From the NCBI GenBank assembly GCA_015178975.1, contig WHVD01000053.1, positions 1 through 64,000 of the forward strand: a stretch of DNA of 64,000 bases, given 5' to 3'. The notes under the pieces were generated by a model, which was given only the letters and a program-made list of their open reading frames with translations, did not search any database and was not told the DNA's origin. The DNA comes from Hysterangium stoloniferum. Its lineage: Eukaryota > Basidiomycota > Agaricomycetes > Hysterangiales > Hysterangiaceae. Positions within the stretch are counted from its first letter, which is position 1, and each line of letters opens with the position of its first letter. Both the position numbers and the translations under genes were made by a program. Below are positions 33,451-46,359 of this stretch, piece after piece.

Positions 33451-35369
33451 ATGTCTTTAGAATCCACTACACTTAGCATTGGATCTAGGAGTGAGAATAT
33501 GGTGGAAAAGCAAACTGGAATGGGCCCAATGACGGTGTGTAATAATGTGGATTTTTGACTATGCTGAGGCCAATCCCCTGTTGGTAGTTTGAATCGAGAC
33601 AGCGGGAATACTTCCAAGCTGTCCTTCTACGGAAATGGCACTGCTCTCGTCGAGGGCATGTGGCTTGTGTCATAACAGAGTATGGAAAGCATTACCAGGT
33701 CTCACAAAACCATCTGGAAGAATGGGTAGATGCTTTAGTGAGGAGGCTACGGTGCTCCATTATCAATCCTCTGACTCTCAATTATCAGTGTTTAGGAGAG
33801 CTCAATACATCACAGCCTCCCTGTGGAATTTTCATAGTAGATGACGGTGAATCGCATAAAGCAATGAGTCGAGTCTCTATCTCTCGATCGCATAGACGAA
33901 CAGTAAGAACGGTTGCCTCAACGGGCTTAAACGCCTCCCACGATCGCCGCCTAGAACACTCTAGTCTATCATCTGGTGTTCCCGGACCTGGATACCTTGC
34001 CGGAAAGGGTCTTAAAAACCTAGGGCTTGCATGCATTGATCTCATTGAGCGTATAATTATTTGGTGTCGCCTACGGAAGTATAGACGGTATAGAGAACGT
34101 CAGGAAATCAACGATGATGAAGAGCAGCAGTTACTTAGGATTTTAGATTATGTGTTGGAGATTGCTCGGTTGGTTCACTGATTCAGCACACTCGTTACCC
34201 ATCCATTTGCAACTCACACCCTCTCCGTAGAGATTGCAGTTCATCTCGCATTCTTTTCCATGTTGCTCTAACTGCCTCGGGCGCAGCTGACCTGATATCG
34301 CGACGTCCAGAGTCGCAATACAAGCTCCTAGCCAGGTTATGCGAGTTCTATGTCAACGCCCTGCACGCCTCAATCCTTCCCGACCACATTCTCGATCATA
34401 TATATATCGGACTTAAAAAAGCGCCATTAGCAGTTCAAAGCTCTGATGCCGCCTCACCATTTATTTTTGCGCTTTGTGATGAACTCACTTATGGAAATAA
34501 CCGAAACTTCAAGGCATACACGATTATGGCGGCTTTAGAATCTATCATTACCTTGACTTTGTCGTCTCGGCCGTTATCGTCTGATGAAATACTATCACTA
34601 CGTCGATTTGCCGAACAGTCCCTTGAAGAGTACGAATTTCATGTCACCATTTCGATATTATATACAAATTGATACATCATCTCTATAGCACAACACGCAA
34701 GTACGTCTCCGTCATGTCGGTCAGCCAGATGGAAGCTCGAATCTTCACCCAGTGCGCAATTCAAGATCCGTGGTTCAGAAACATTGTCCACGGAATTGCA
34801 AAAATCATGCTAACCCCAACACACTCTTGGTTCTCCCCACTCGAAGGAAACGATGGTAGTGCCTATATGTATACACACTCAGAGTGCAAGCTTTGGTTTG
34901 AGCATAAAGAAGTTGTGAACAATGATGACACTTGCTCTACGCTAATCCTTCACTTACTGGACCATTTGAGGTGCGTCGCTAGCACAACCTTCGCGCACTG
35001 CATCTAAATGTGATTATTTATTGCTTTTCTAGAACAAGAGGCATTGGGTTAAGCTTGATCCATCACAAAGCCCTTTATCTGACCAACCGCATCATCACAA
35101 TCCGATCTGATCCGAGCTTCATCCTCGAAATTCTTGTCCACGAAAATGCACACATTCTAATCGAAGACGTCTTCAATCCTTCGCCTGATTCTCTTCAAGG
35201 GAACAGAGCCGATGTGTTTGATCAACTCAGACCTGTTGCACCCAATTGTTGTTCGGCTGAGAGCATACTGAGGAAGATGTTGGAATATTGTCGTACTGAG
35301 GACAGGCATTTCGAGGCATCTATGCTACTGGAGTTCATATGCGGAAGATCCAGCCCCTGTCTCCATTAA
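33451..35369 (+). CDS. Unrecognised host protein, five exons
   Basis: Exons 33451-33534, 33588-34168, 34231-34642, about 34702-34970 and 35033-35369 join in one frame and give about 560 residues. Introns are 53, 62, about 59 and 62 bases. The third intron has a weak acceptor (AAG) and is the least certain. Visible segments are a conserved-looking start (QREYFQAVLLRKWH), a Ser/Arg-rich stretch near residue 110, a helical segment KGLKNLGLACIDLIERI, a charged linker, and a C-terminal half rich in helices (ALCDELTYGNNRNFKAYTI; HENAHILIEDVF). I recognise no catalytic motif, signal peptide or membrane span. Long open exons with phase-consistent introns argue for a real, intact host gene. Confidence 0.7.
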
Positions 35370-36116
35370 AGTGAACAGAGGTCTTCAAAAATCAGGCCCA
35401 TGTGAGTATTGAATTGCCACTTTTCTCATCTTTAATTGATTCGTACCTAGGGGGGGCTCTTCAAGGTCTGTCAATGCGTCTTACACAATGTTTCATACAA
35501 GAAGAGCAGCCATAATTATATACATTTCGGCACACCTTTTACCAGAGGAATATACAGTAGGCCAATATTTGGTATGGGTCGGGCGACGATGAAACTTGCC
35601 CACAGTGGGATGTAGCCATCTTCTCTGGTGCCCCATGCATGAGTACTGTACATTCCAAAACTACATTTTCTTCCAGGCGGACTGCCTAGATATATTATGA
35701 TGCAGACTTTCTATTACGATGGATTTAATGTCGTCGAGGCACATACTCCAACATTACTACCAAAATCACACCTGGTTTCGAACTTCCGGAAGTAGGATTT
35801 AGACTTCATTCAAAACTACCTCCAAGCAGCTCCATGATGCAAGTGATCTTAAAATCAGAATGCCCAAACAGTTTAGCAAACAGGTCGAACAAGAACAAGC
35901 TCTTAACACACTGAATGATCGACATGAGGTTACCCCCACCCCTACATCCTATGTCCTTTCCTGCCCAAATAGCCACGGCGCTTTCGCAGAAAAACGAATA
36001 AACGGCATGTATCTGATTTGGAGGTATGCGACCTAACTACCCGAAGTCAATAATGCGTCAGACTCATGCCTCGAGGAGTATACCTTTCTGAGAGGACTTT
36101 TATCAACCATCACTAT
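35370..36116. other. Intergenic, no gene recognised
   Basis: About 750 bases with no supported frame or clear repeat. Confidence 0.45.
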
Positions 36117-36440
36117 TTAAATGAAAAACCAAACCGCACTGTATTGTCAAATGAAAACACGAGGAGGGGGCAAGCCCAAAGTTTACTGAAACAGATTGTT
36201 GCAAGGGTAGTTGTGAGGTCTCTTAAAGTATGTTATCCGCAGTCATGATAATAACCTTTTGTACGAAGTGTCCTATTGCTCAATATCTATTTACGTTGTT
36301 TTTAACATACATCTATCACGGCCTCGAATTCACAGTAATATGTTGGGTTGGATGGGTAGATACTTATCCCAAAAACGCATGACTTACATATATCCTATGA
36401 TGCAACCTGCTTTATCTGATTGACATATATACCCATCCTT
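36117..36440 (+). repeat. Dispersed repeat N, copy 1
   Basis: From AAATGAAAAACC to ATATACCCATCCTTC it is about 94% identical to 60850-61157 in the same orientation. No inverted ends or duplications are visible, and no coding frame is shared. Confidence 0.85.
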
Positions 36441-36736
36441 CTGTAAGTCAAATTTATTAAAAATCATTCTACATTTTCCTTCAAATTTCAGCTTCTCCAA
36501 ATTTTGGCTCCTCTACATCACACCCTGTTTCCCTCCCAAATTCCATGGTTTTCTTGACTTCCACACACCACTTTCCCCTCCTGACATCTCCACCTGATAT
36601 TTTTAGTCACTGAAATGATACCAACAGCAATTATGACTTTCTCCGAGAATCCATTTTGTTACTGAAAAGTCTCGTCCAGTGCTGTGAAGGATAGGCTGTG
36701 AACAGCACAATACTCCAGAAGGGAATTGAGTATTTC
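36441..36736 (+). pseudogene. Ty3/gypsy tail fragment
   Basis: AAGTCAAATTTATTAAAAAT and the following 250 bases resemble 31795-32060 and 6071-6330 of element A (the region downstream of pol, end of the antisense gene). Decayed. Confidence 0.6.
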
Positions 36737-37561
36737 TGTTAAGAGACATGTGGAGCTTAGAAGAGGGTCTCTGGAGAAACCTGCAGGTAATCCAGTAGGA
36801 CTTGGCTTCAGCTTATAGGCTGTACCCTCATGAGATCATGATGTCCAATTTCAAACAGGTGGATGGGAAACCTGGGGAGTCCAGGGGATAGTTGAGAGGT
36901 TGAGAGGTTGAGAGGTTGAGAGGTCGGGTTATTGGTGGCCAGAGCCAGCAGGCAGGCTCCAACGAGGTCGATAGCAAATTTTTACAGGGATGAGAAGTGG
37001 GGAAATAGAGTGGGATATATGCTTAAGTTACTGGGGGGAGTACTTAGTTGATTTTCTGACCAGATTGTATCTACAAACATCAGCTAGACTATATAGACTG
37101 TGGAATGTATGCAATACTAAATCTGGTAATAATAAAACCAAAACAAGTAATCATGAAACAAGATGAGTAAACACCAAACTAGGTGTTAGGGACAGAGCAG
37201 AATGGAGGTGGAGTCTAAAACATGACAGGTCATTAGACCATAACGAGAACAGAGTGGGAGTGGGGTCTGAACATGACAGGTCATTTGACCATAACAGGAA
37301 CAGGGCTCAGTTAGAGAGTTGACAGGTTGTCCAGGTGGATTCTGGTGACTGGTGTGTGAAACAGAGTCAGACATAGATAGGTTAGATGTGCACGGGTCCT
37401 GGTGGGTTGTCTGATGACTGGTACACAAGACACAGAGGGTCAGGTGCCTACAAGGCAGGGTCTGGAGCCCAGTAGGTTTTCTGAGTAATGACAACCTGGT
37501 ATAGAGAGTTGGGTGCATGTAGGATGGGGTCTGGAACCTGGCAGGTTTTCCGGTCCTAACA
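36737..37561 (-). mobile_element. LTR of the element-D family, minus orientation, older copy
   Basis: About 825 bases, beginning TGTTAAGAGAC and ending GGTCCTAACA on the plus strand. Flanks ATTTC (36732-36736) and ATTAC (37562-37566) may be a duplication with one difference. A short GAGAGGTT tandem repeat lies near 36893-36922. Confidence 0.8.
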
Positions 37562-37983
37562 ATTACTTTGAGTCTTTATTTTTTCCATATTTTATATTAT
37601 TTTTCCTTCACTTTAAATATGAGATATATCTCACATTTAGTAGTGCAAAGGTCCATGTATGCTTGTGGGTGCACAGGTGCCCACAAGCCCACAACAGTGA
37701 CACTTGTAACCATGATAGTCACAATAGACAAGACACTTTTAACCCTGACAATCACCACCTGCACAATGCAAGTATTGGTTTGGGTTCTGTCTCAAGAACA
37801 TCAGCATCACTGCACTTATATTTTGACTGTGAGCAAAGCTTCACACTGAAACAGTCAAAGCTTGCTCGCTACTACTCAACTGGTCTTTGAGGATAAGACT
37901 TAGTATAATAGAATGCATCTCTCAAATCTATTCCATTCCTTTCTTATATTAGTGACACTACTTCTACTCTCTCTCATTCAATT
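37562..37983 (+). mobile_element. Sequence related to LTR family Z
   Basis: Shares blocks with 11717-11996 (GTGCAAAGGTCCATGTATGC and TGTGGGTGCACAGG-like parts), then continues with unrelated sequence. It lies between a D-family LTR and a gypsy integrase fragment. Confidence 0.5.
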
Positions 37984-38520
37984 GCATCTATGTGCTGGAC
38001 TCTCACAGCCTCCACCTAAGAATAGTTCAGTACAAACATGATCATCCACTCTCCAGACATTTTGGGTTCAACAAGACTCTACCCCTGATAAGAAGAGAAT
38101 ATACTTGGCCCAGAATCCATGGATTCGTTAAGGACTGTTGTAAATCTTGCTTTACTTGTTCACACTCCAAATCACAGTGACACAAGGCATATGGCTTTCT
38201 GAAACAACTACCAGTACCAGAACACCCATGGGATTCAATCTCTATAGATTTCATTGAGCACCTCCTGGACTCTGAAGGCTTTTCCACCATTTCATTCATT
38301 GTTGACAGATTATCAAAACAGGGTATTTTCATCCCAACACATGACACCATTACATCTGTGCAGTTAGCAGAACTTTTATCATTCATGTATTTTCCAAGCA
38401 TGGAGTCCCATCCCATGTAACTTCTGACTGTGGATCAGAGTTTGTATCTCATTTGTTTAGATCCCTCTGGAAATCCTTGGAAATGCAGCTACACTTCATG
38501 TCCAGACATCACCTGGAAGG
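37984..38520 (+). pseudogene. Ty3/gypsy integrase fragment (element E)
   Basis: Matches 47975-48510 of element [17 protein letters not shown], then the zinc-finger Cys pair (CKSCFTC) and the start of the catalytic core. Decayed and cut at both sides by LTR sequence. Confidence 0.8.
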
Positions 38521-39325
38521 TGTTAAGGTGATGTCGGGCTTATCAAATGGTTTCCAGAGAAACCCACAGATGCCAGTAGGATGTGGCTTCAGCTTATAGG
38601 CTGTGCCCTTGCAAGATTGTCATGTCCAATTTCAAACTAGTGGCCAGGAGTCCCAGGGAGTCTGGGGTGGTCAATGTGTTGAGTAGTTGATGAGTTGGGT
38701 TGTAGAGTCAAGTCAGGAAACCCATGGGGGTTGATGAGTCAGATGGTGAGTTGGGATGGCCCATGGGCCCTGAGATGACGATGATGTTGTTGTTTTGCAG
38801 GGATGAGAGATAGGATATAGAGTGGATATAATGTTTAAGTAGCTGGGGAGAATCTTAGTTGATTTTCTGACTGGATTGTATGTACAAAACATTCTAGACT
38901 ATATAGACTTGGAATGTATGTTATACCAAATATGGTAATAATCAGATCCTAATCTAGCAAACACAAATTGGGAAAGTCAACACCAAGCCTGGTGTTAGGG
39001 ACAGACTGGAATGGGAGCAGAGAAAGAAACATGACAGGTAATAAAACCATAAATGGGAACAGGGCTCAGTTAGAGCACTGATGGATAGTCCAGGTAAAGT
39101 CCAGTAACTTGTACTTGAGACAGAGTTGGGTTTAGACAGGTTGACATGTGTGCAGGTCCTGGCAGGTATTCTGATGACTGATACATGAGACACAAAGAGT
39201 CAGGTATAGACAAATGTGAGGTCCAGGTTCTGGTGGGTTTTCCGGCAACTGTAACTTAATGTGTATAGAGAGTTGGGTGCATATTGGATGGGCTCTGGGG
39301 TCCAGTGGGTTTTCCAGACCTGAGT
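38521..39325 (-). mobile_element. LTR of the element-D family, minus orientation, diverged
   Basis: Begins TGTTAAGGTGATG and follows the D-family LTR in reverse to about TTTCCAGACCTGA. It has the orientation expected for the 3' LTR of element C and directly adjoins the accessory-gene remnant of C. Confidence 0.7.
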
Positions 39326-39329
39326 GTTG

Positions 39330-39732
39330 GCAGAAGTCCAGGAGGGGTCCAGGGTGCTACCCCTGCACCCATCTTAAGGCCAGGTGCTCCCTAGTCCCTG
39401 TGTCCCCATGGTCCATGGCAAAGGAGGTGGGAGGTCTGGTGGAAAGGCTGGGGACCTTGGAGGCCATGTTGGGGTGGATCACCATGGGCATAGAGGCCCA
39501 GAACAAACTGTTGGAGAAAAACCAACAGTCAGTATTGGAGAGCCTCCATGGGCTCTGCAGGGACTTTGGGAAGTTCCTGACGGACTATGGGGGGTACCAA
39601 TATGAGGAGTCTGAAGGTGGGAGCTCTGAAAACCCCAGAGAATATGAGACCACAGTGGCCAGGGAGGTAGTAGGCCTCAGAGAGGAGTTTAATGAGGTGT
39701 GGAAGAAGAATAGCCCCATTAATGTAGACTGA
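39330..39732 (+). pseudogene. Accessory-gene remnant of element C (Zn2Cys6 exon)
   Basis: On the strand opposite to the pol of C, this frame contains the second half of the cysteine cluster (GPGCYPCTHLKARCSL). A helical region (GIEAQNKLLEKNQQS) and the same end as in element D, SPINVD plus stop, follow. Only the third-exon part is present. It is tail-to-tail with the chromodomain end of C at 39912. Confidence 0.7.
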
Positions 39733-39911
39733 AAAAAATAATAACTTGTTTTAATTTCTTTTGTCAAGGTGTTAAAATGTGAAAAAGTCCACAGGAAATC
39801 CACTAAAGACTCAAAAACTTTTCAGAAACCTGTGAAAGCAAAGAGAGACATAGGGTGACAGGGAAAAAATGAAGTGAATCCAAATGTATACATAGGGTCT
39901 GCAGAATGTGG

Positions 39912-42900
39912 CTAGAGAGAGGAAAGTGGTCCCAGTTTGAGTGGGTAAGCTATATGCAAATCAGTCATGATCTCCATGGCACTCCCAAGTTCTGTGGCCA
40001 AAATCCATGAAGTCTCTTCACCCACCCACTTGACCAAGTAGAGCAGTTTACAAGTGTGTTGACACTTGTCTATTTTTGAGTCTAAAATTTGTGATATTTC
40101 AAACTTGGGTACTCTGTCAATAATGACCAGAGGAGGCAGAGATTGCATGTGGTCCAGGATAGTGTTAGCAGTACAGGGTTCTAGCATAGAGACATGAAAT
40201 ACCAGGTGTACCATCCACATGCTATCCAGAAGCCATAGGGTTCATCAGACTGAACCTACTTGTATGATAATTTCAAAAGGACCTAAATATTTTTCAGTGA
40301 GCCTTTTTGGATGGATGGGTAGTCCAGAAAAATTGAGCTTTGACAAAAACATGATCACCAATTTTGAAGTTGGGTGGTGGAAGCCAGTTTTTGTCCACTG
40401 AGCACTGGTATTGCTCTTGAGCAGATTATGTCAAGGACTGGAGTTTCTTGTGGAGTTCATGGAGGTCTGTGACAAACTCTTGAGCATGGGCAGAGGCAAG
40501 GTTCTGTTCTGGGTATACCATAATATTTGGATTGTACCCTTTATTGGCAAAGAATGGGGAAACACCAGTTGTGGCCAAGGGTGCATTGTTGTGAGCAAAT
40601 TCTGCAAGTGGTAACAAATATTTCCAATTGTCATGTTGATAGTTGCAATACATGTGGAGATATTGTTCCAATGTCTGGTTGATGCGCTCAGTCGGTCTGT
40701 CACCTTCCAGGTGATGTCCAGACATGAAGTGTAGCTTTATGTCCAAGGATTTCCTGCGGGATCTAAAGAAGTGAGATACAAATTCTGATCCTTGGTCAGA
40801 AGTTATGTGGGATGGGACTCCATGCTTGGAAAACACATGAATGATAAAAAGTTCTGCTAACTGCACAGACATAATGGTGTCATGTGTTGGGATGAAAATA
40901 CCTTGTTTTGAAGTGGAATTGCCAATAGAATATATTGATGTAATTTCTCAATATCCATTGTGATAATTCCATGGACGATGAGGTAAGTCACACGGACTGA
41001 TGTGGTAAGCTGCTTATCTGTGAAAATGGGTTTCAAGTTATGCAGGTTTACCATGGCATAGTCACTGCTCCCCTCTTTTGGATAGACATCCCATCATCTA
41101 ATCAAAGTGTTGGGTTTGCTGCCTAGGCAGCTGGGTTGAAAATGGATGATCATATTGAAGGCAGACAAGTATTCAGACCAGTGGGCTTGCCAGCAGGTCA
41201 AAAGTTTAGTGGTTGAAAAGTATTCCAGGCTCTTGTGATCTGTTACAACGTCAATTGGAATTCCCATGCCTTCCAAATAGTGTCACCAAGATTTGAAGGC
41301 TTCAAAAATTGCAAGAAGTTCTTTATCATGGACATCATAATTGAGTTTGGGTCTGCTAAAAGTCTGGGACAGAAAAGCTATAGGGAGGATATCTGAAAAC
41401 TATTAGGTATACCAAATTCTAATACACTCTAAAGGTCATTTAAACATCTGGGATGTGATTCAAACATAAGTTGGTCTTTAAAACTTTCAAAAAATTTTAA
41501 ACTCTCTCATACAGTACAAACTAAAGAATCTTTCCAGACACAAGTAGACAATAAAAAAATTAGTAGTTTGAAACACTAATACTTTTAAAAAATAGATACC
41601 TTTAGATAGTCCATTCCATGCATATGTATATCATTAGCACCTCTAAATACATATGTATTACTTTGGAATGGATCTGTCAATCTGAACAGATTTCTACTTG
41701 ATTCAAACATACCCAGAATATATAGGGGATTTTACTTAATAAAGACAGCTGTGGTATGAAAAATTTCCAATAATATTTTACATATTTTACATGGAAATAA
41801 CTACATTACAACTTTTAAAAAACAAAGTACTAATGAAAGTATTAGTAGGCATCTGTAAAAGGAAGGTAGAATGGAATTTATTAAATAACTATGGGTTGTA
41901 TAAGATGTAATATGGAGAACTATTTCTGATGATTGTTTTTTGACAATATAATTGTTTCAGAATAGATATCACTATTTAAAGATGGAGTTTGTAAAAATAA
42001 GACTTTTATTAGTAAATATTTGAGATTATAGTAATTATAAATACCCTCCTAGGGTGGACCTCTCCATCAGAATCCTGGATAGAGAGAATGGCTCCAAGCA
42101 CATAGTCTGAGGCATCTGTTTCAACAATGAGTGGGATGCCTGGTTTCCAATGCAAAAGAATTGAAGCTGAAGAAAAAGAATCTTTTAAAGATTGAAAGCT
42201 TTTCGATACTTATCATCAAAATTCCATGGAATTCCCATCGGAATCCTGGATAGAGAGAATGGCTCCAAGTGCATAGTCCAAGGCATCCATTTCAACAAAG
42301 AGTGGGATGCCCGGTTTCCAATGTGAAAAAATTGAAGCTGAAGAAAAAGAATCTTTTAAAGATTGAAAGCTTTTTGATACTTTTCATCAAAATTCCATGG
42401 AATTCTCTTGCATGTAAGTTGAGTAAGGGGGACTGTGATTTTGGAATATTCACAGATAAACTGTTGGTAAAAGTTGGCAAATCTGAGGAAAGATTGTATG
42501 TCTTTCACTTTTCTGGGTTTGGGCCAATCTTCAATGACTTGTACTTTGGCTTCATCCATGTGGAGTCTGTCAGGTCCCATGATAAAACCTAGATACTCCA
42601 CAGAATCCATGTCAAAAGAACATTTTTTACCATTTACGAATAAACCATTTTTTCTAAGTCTCTGGAAAACTTCACAGATGTGTTTGTCATGAGCTGTGGG
42701 GTCCTTGGAGTAGATAAGGATGTCATCCAGATAAACAATGACATACATCAAGCATGTCAGAGAAAATATCATCAATAAAATGTTGAAAAACAGACAAAGC
42801 ATTGGTGAGCCCAAAAGGGATCACCAACCACTCAAAAGCCCCATAGCAGGTCCTGAAAGTGGATTTCCACTTGTCATCTGTGGTGATCCGGACCAAGTGG

Positions 42901-44229
42901 TATGTGTGTTTAAGGTCTATCTTGGTGTAAATCTGGGCATTCCACAGAGCATCAAGCAGGTCAGATATCAGTGGGAGTGGATACTTATCCTTTTTAGTGA
43001 CATCATTGAGTCCACAGAAATCAACACATAGTTGAAGGGATCCATTCTTTTTTCTGACAAATAAAACAGGTGCTCTGAAAGGAGACTTGGAAGGTCTGAT
43101 AAAACCAATGGACAAATGTTCATCCATGAAATCCTGGATGGTAGAAAGCTCAGTGGAGGAGAGTGGGTAGATATGTCCAAGGGGTGGCTGTGCACCCTCC
43201 TTGAGGTTGATTTTCAAGTCATACTCTCTGTGGGGCAGAAGGTGGTCAGCCTTTCACTTACTAAAAACATCAGTGAAGTCATGGTATTTCTCTGGGACAC
43301 CTTCTAGTTCAGTGGATTGCTTGGATTCTGGGGTTGAAAAATGTCTGGTTGCTTCATCAATTTTTAAATTGCTAGTGAATGCCTGGGACCCCTCCAATTT
43401 TGTAGCCCTAATAAATGGTGCAGCATTAATAAGAGAAATGGAAGGAGGTGCCATGGATTCCAGGGAAGCCATGGGTGCCATAGGGATCACAGGCCACTGA
43501 GGCCACAGGTGCCAGGAAAGCCAGGGGTGCCGTAGAGGCTGTGGGGTGCCGTAAAGGCTATGGAAGTTGTGAGGATCACAGGAGCCATCAAGGCTGCAGA
43601 TGCCATGGAGACTGTGTCAGGTGCAGTTATCTTGGGCACCACAGGTGTCTGGAAAGTTATACTGTTTGAAACCCAGTTAATCAACAAATTGTATCAGGTA
43701 AGCCAGTTGTGTCTGAGGACAACCAAGCAGCTTGAGGCTGACTGTGTCACATAGAAAGTGACCAAATGTGGAGTTCTACATGGGAACTGGATAGGAAGGT
43801 TGCAAGCTTGAGTGATTACTGAATTGCTTGAACCATCAAAAAGTCGGGGTCTGACTGGGTCAATCAGACAGGTTGACAACAAATATGTTTGAGTGAATTT
43901 TGTATCTACAAAGCAGTGAGTCGAACCAGAATCTATGAGAGCTGAAAAAATAAAGTTCAGGATCATATTGGATGTAATTTTAATAAAAAATGAGTCAGAG
44001 TTCAAAAGAGCAGATGTGTTAAGATGAGAGAACTCTTGTATGCACAGAGGGGTAATGCAACCCCCAACCCACATGGAATCTGTAGGTTGCTTACTCTTTT
44101 TTTGAGTCAGGAGCCAGTTTGTCCTTTGACAGGGTTTCCGTGGAGGGTGTCTTGGGTGCACAACCTTTCGCAGAGTTAGCTTTTGCCAATGGACATTCTT
44201 GAACCCAATGACTGGGTTGCCTGCACAAG
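39912..44229 (-). pseudogene. pol region of element C
   Basis: Read on the minus strand: protease ([15 protein letters not shown]), RT (FVRKKNGSLQLCVDF; YLDDILIYS), RNase H, integrase (HVFSKHGVPSHITSDQGSEF) and chromodomain. Strongly decayed. A TIR-flanked AT-rich insertion lies at 41381-42051. Confidence 0.85.
41381..42051. mobile_element. AT-rich insertion with short inverted ends inside element C
   Basis: About 670 very AT-rich bases break the RNase H region when compared with element D. The ends read TAGGGAGGATAT and, reverse complemented, TAGGAGGGTATT, with TA on both sides. This fits a Tc1/mariner-type MITE, but the inverted ends are only about 11 bases and imperfect. Confidence 0.45.
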
Positions 44230-45035
44230 TGTTACAACCGGAAATCCTGCCAGACTCTGGGCACTAACTTATACACACCCACGCCCTATATGCACCCATT
44301 ATCAGTTTACTGGATTTCCCGCTGGACTCCATACATCAGACTTCTCTGCATTCGACTTCATTACATTGTGTTTCAGTCACCGGAAAACCCACCAGACTCC
44401 ATATCTGACCTCGTCCCACATGTCAGTCACCGGACCCCGCTCAGAAAACCCATCATCCCTCTAACAGAGCCCCATTCCTGTTTTAGTCAAATGACCTGTC
44501 ACGATTCGGACTCCGCTTCTGCTTTGTTTCCCATTATGGTTTATGATTTGTCACTATTCAGACTCTGCTCCATTCTGTCCTGTTCCTAACACCAAATTTG
44601 GTGTTTACTATTCCCATTTTATGTTCTGCTCATTTCGTTTCATCATTACTGGATTTGGTATGTCATTCACTTCATGGTCTATTTAAACTGGCAGATGTTG
44701 TACATACAATCCAGTCAGAAAATCAGCTTAGATTCCCCCCAGTAATCTAATACATTTTCCACTCTAAACTCCTACTTGAATCACACCGCTCACACTAGTC
44801 AGAGCCCACAGGCTCCAGCACATCTATCTCTCTCACCTATCTCGACTCACAACTCACAACCTCTGACCTACGACCCCTTGACCCACGACCCCTGCCCAGA
44901 CTCCTTGGGATTCCCGTCCGCCTGCCTGAAATTGGACAACACGATTTAGCGAGGGTGCAGCCTATAAGGTGAAGCCAAGTCCTACTGGATATTCCGCAGG
45001 TTTCTCCAGAGACCTGCAGTGTACGTACCCTAACA
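44230..45035 (+). repeat. 5' LTR of element D
   Basis: 806 bases, ends TGTTACAACC and CCCTAACA. It contains TATTTAAA at 44680-44687 and the inferred RNA start AGTCAGAAAAT at 44713. Confidence 0.95.
44680..44723 (+). promoter_or_regulatory. LTR promoter of element D: TATA box and inferred RNA start
   Basis: TATTTAAA begins at 44680. AGTCAGAAAAT begins 33 bases later, at 44713, and is exactly complementary to the site after the LTR. The spacing equals that of element A. Confidence 0.7.
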
Positions 45036-45037
45036 GT

Positions 45038-45048
45038 ATTTTCTGACT
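45038..45048 (+). other. Self-primer binding site of element D
   Basis: ATTTTCTGACT, two bases (GT) after the LTR, pairs 11 of 11 with 44713-44723. The 11-mer is unrelated to that of element A, yet the arrangement is identical. Confidence 0.75.
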
Positions 45049-45143
45049 AAGACACAAAGATTGTTTTCAATATGCCACCAAGAAAAAAAGTGAATGCACA
45101 GGCATCATTACCTGGACCATCGACTCTTCATTCCCCGTAAACT

Positions 45144-46252
45144 TTGTATACCAGCCAGATGCTTGTGAACCAGTCAGAACCCATGGAAGAAGCCCATATC
45201 AAAGAAGTCCCGGAAAACCAGAACGAATCCGAGCACGAGGACGAATCCGTGGCCCCCAACAAGGGCAAAGGTGTCGAAAATCCTCCATCTATTGAACAAC
45301 TGCACTTGGGAGACCCTACTTCTGAATTTCTAGCAGGTACTATACATAGATAAATTTATGATGCACCTGCTCGAAGAATGAAAGAAAAAGGAACAAGAAC
45401 CTCCATGGTCAAAAGTCAATGCTCCGGAACCCTTCACTGGTTCCAACCCAAACAAACTCTCTACTTTCCTCATGCAATGTCACTTTAATTTCCACGATCA
45501 ATCCGCCACATTCTCCACGGACTCCCGAAAAGTCAACTACGCACTCTCATACTTGTTGGGATCCGCATTGAAATGGTTCAAACCAGCTTTTAGCGGAATC
45601 TCTGAGGAAAAGCCACTTTGGCTTGAAGATTGGGATGCTTTTGTTGAGGAGCTTAAAACCAACTTTGGCCCATATGACCTGACAGGAGAAGCCAAGAACA
45701 GTCTCACAAATCTTCGTATGAAGGACACACAGTGCATCACGGACCTCGTTGTCAGTGGGGCAATCCCGCTCTCCACCACCAATTCTATGCCGGCCCACCA
45801 TCCTGCCTTAAAGACAAAGTCTCGAAAGGAGAAGATGGCAAGCCAAAAACCCTGTCCCATTTGCACCTCAAAGCTCAAATGTGGATGCACATTATTGGGA
45901 ATGTTGTGTGGAAGTTGCCTGCGAGACCTCGACAGACAAAGTAAACAAGTCCACGGCCAATGAAACCAACAACAACAACTTGTCAACCAGCAACCAAAAC
46001 TTCACGCAATCTGACAAGAAGAACGATAAAAAGTCTTCTAACAACAACAACAACAAGGACAATAACAAGGGTCAACAGTCCGGCAAGGAAGCCAGAAAAC
46101 CTGACCTCTCAGGCAAACTTGGACCTGATGGCAAATTGACCCCACAGGAAAGACAATGTTGTATGGACAATAACCTCTGTCTCTTGTGCGGGAAACGCGG
46201 TCATCGAGTCCCGGAATGTCCACTGGCAAAAGCAAACTCTTCAAAGGGTTGA
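45144..46252 (+). pseudogene. gag region of element D
   Basis: Acidic N-terminus (MEEAHIKEVPENQNE), the Gag core (LMQCHFNFHDQS, W..FVEEL) and a zinc knuckle CLLCGKRGHRVPEC (C-x2-C-x4-H-x4-C) near 46180-46220. Homologous to gag of element C on the minus strand at 52631-51501. Broken. Confidence 0.85.
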
Positions 46253-46359
46253 ACAGCCAAGGCCTCCACAGATACCCCATCGAAGGACAAACCGGCTTCA
46301 GACTCGAAAAAAGAGTAAGCAACCCTGCGGACTCCACATGGGTTGGGGGTTGCATTGCC

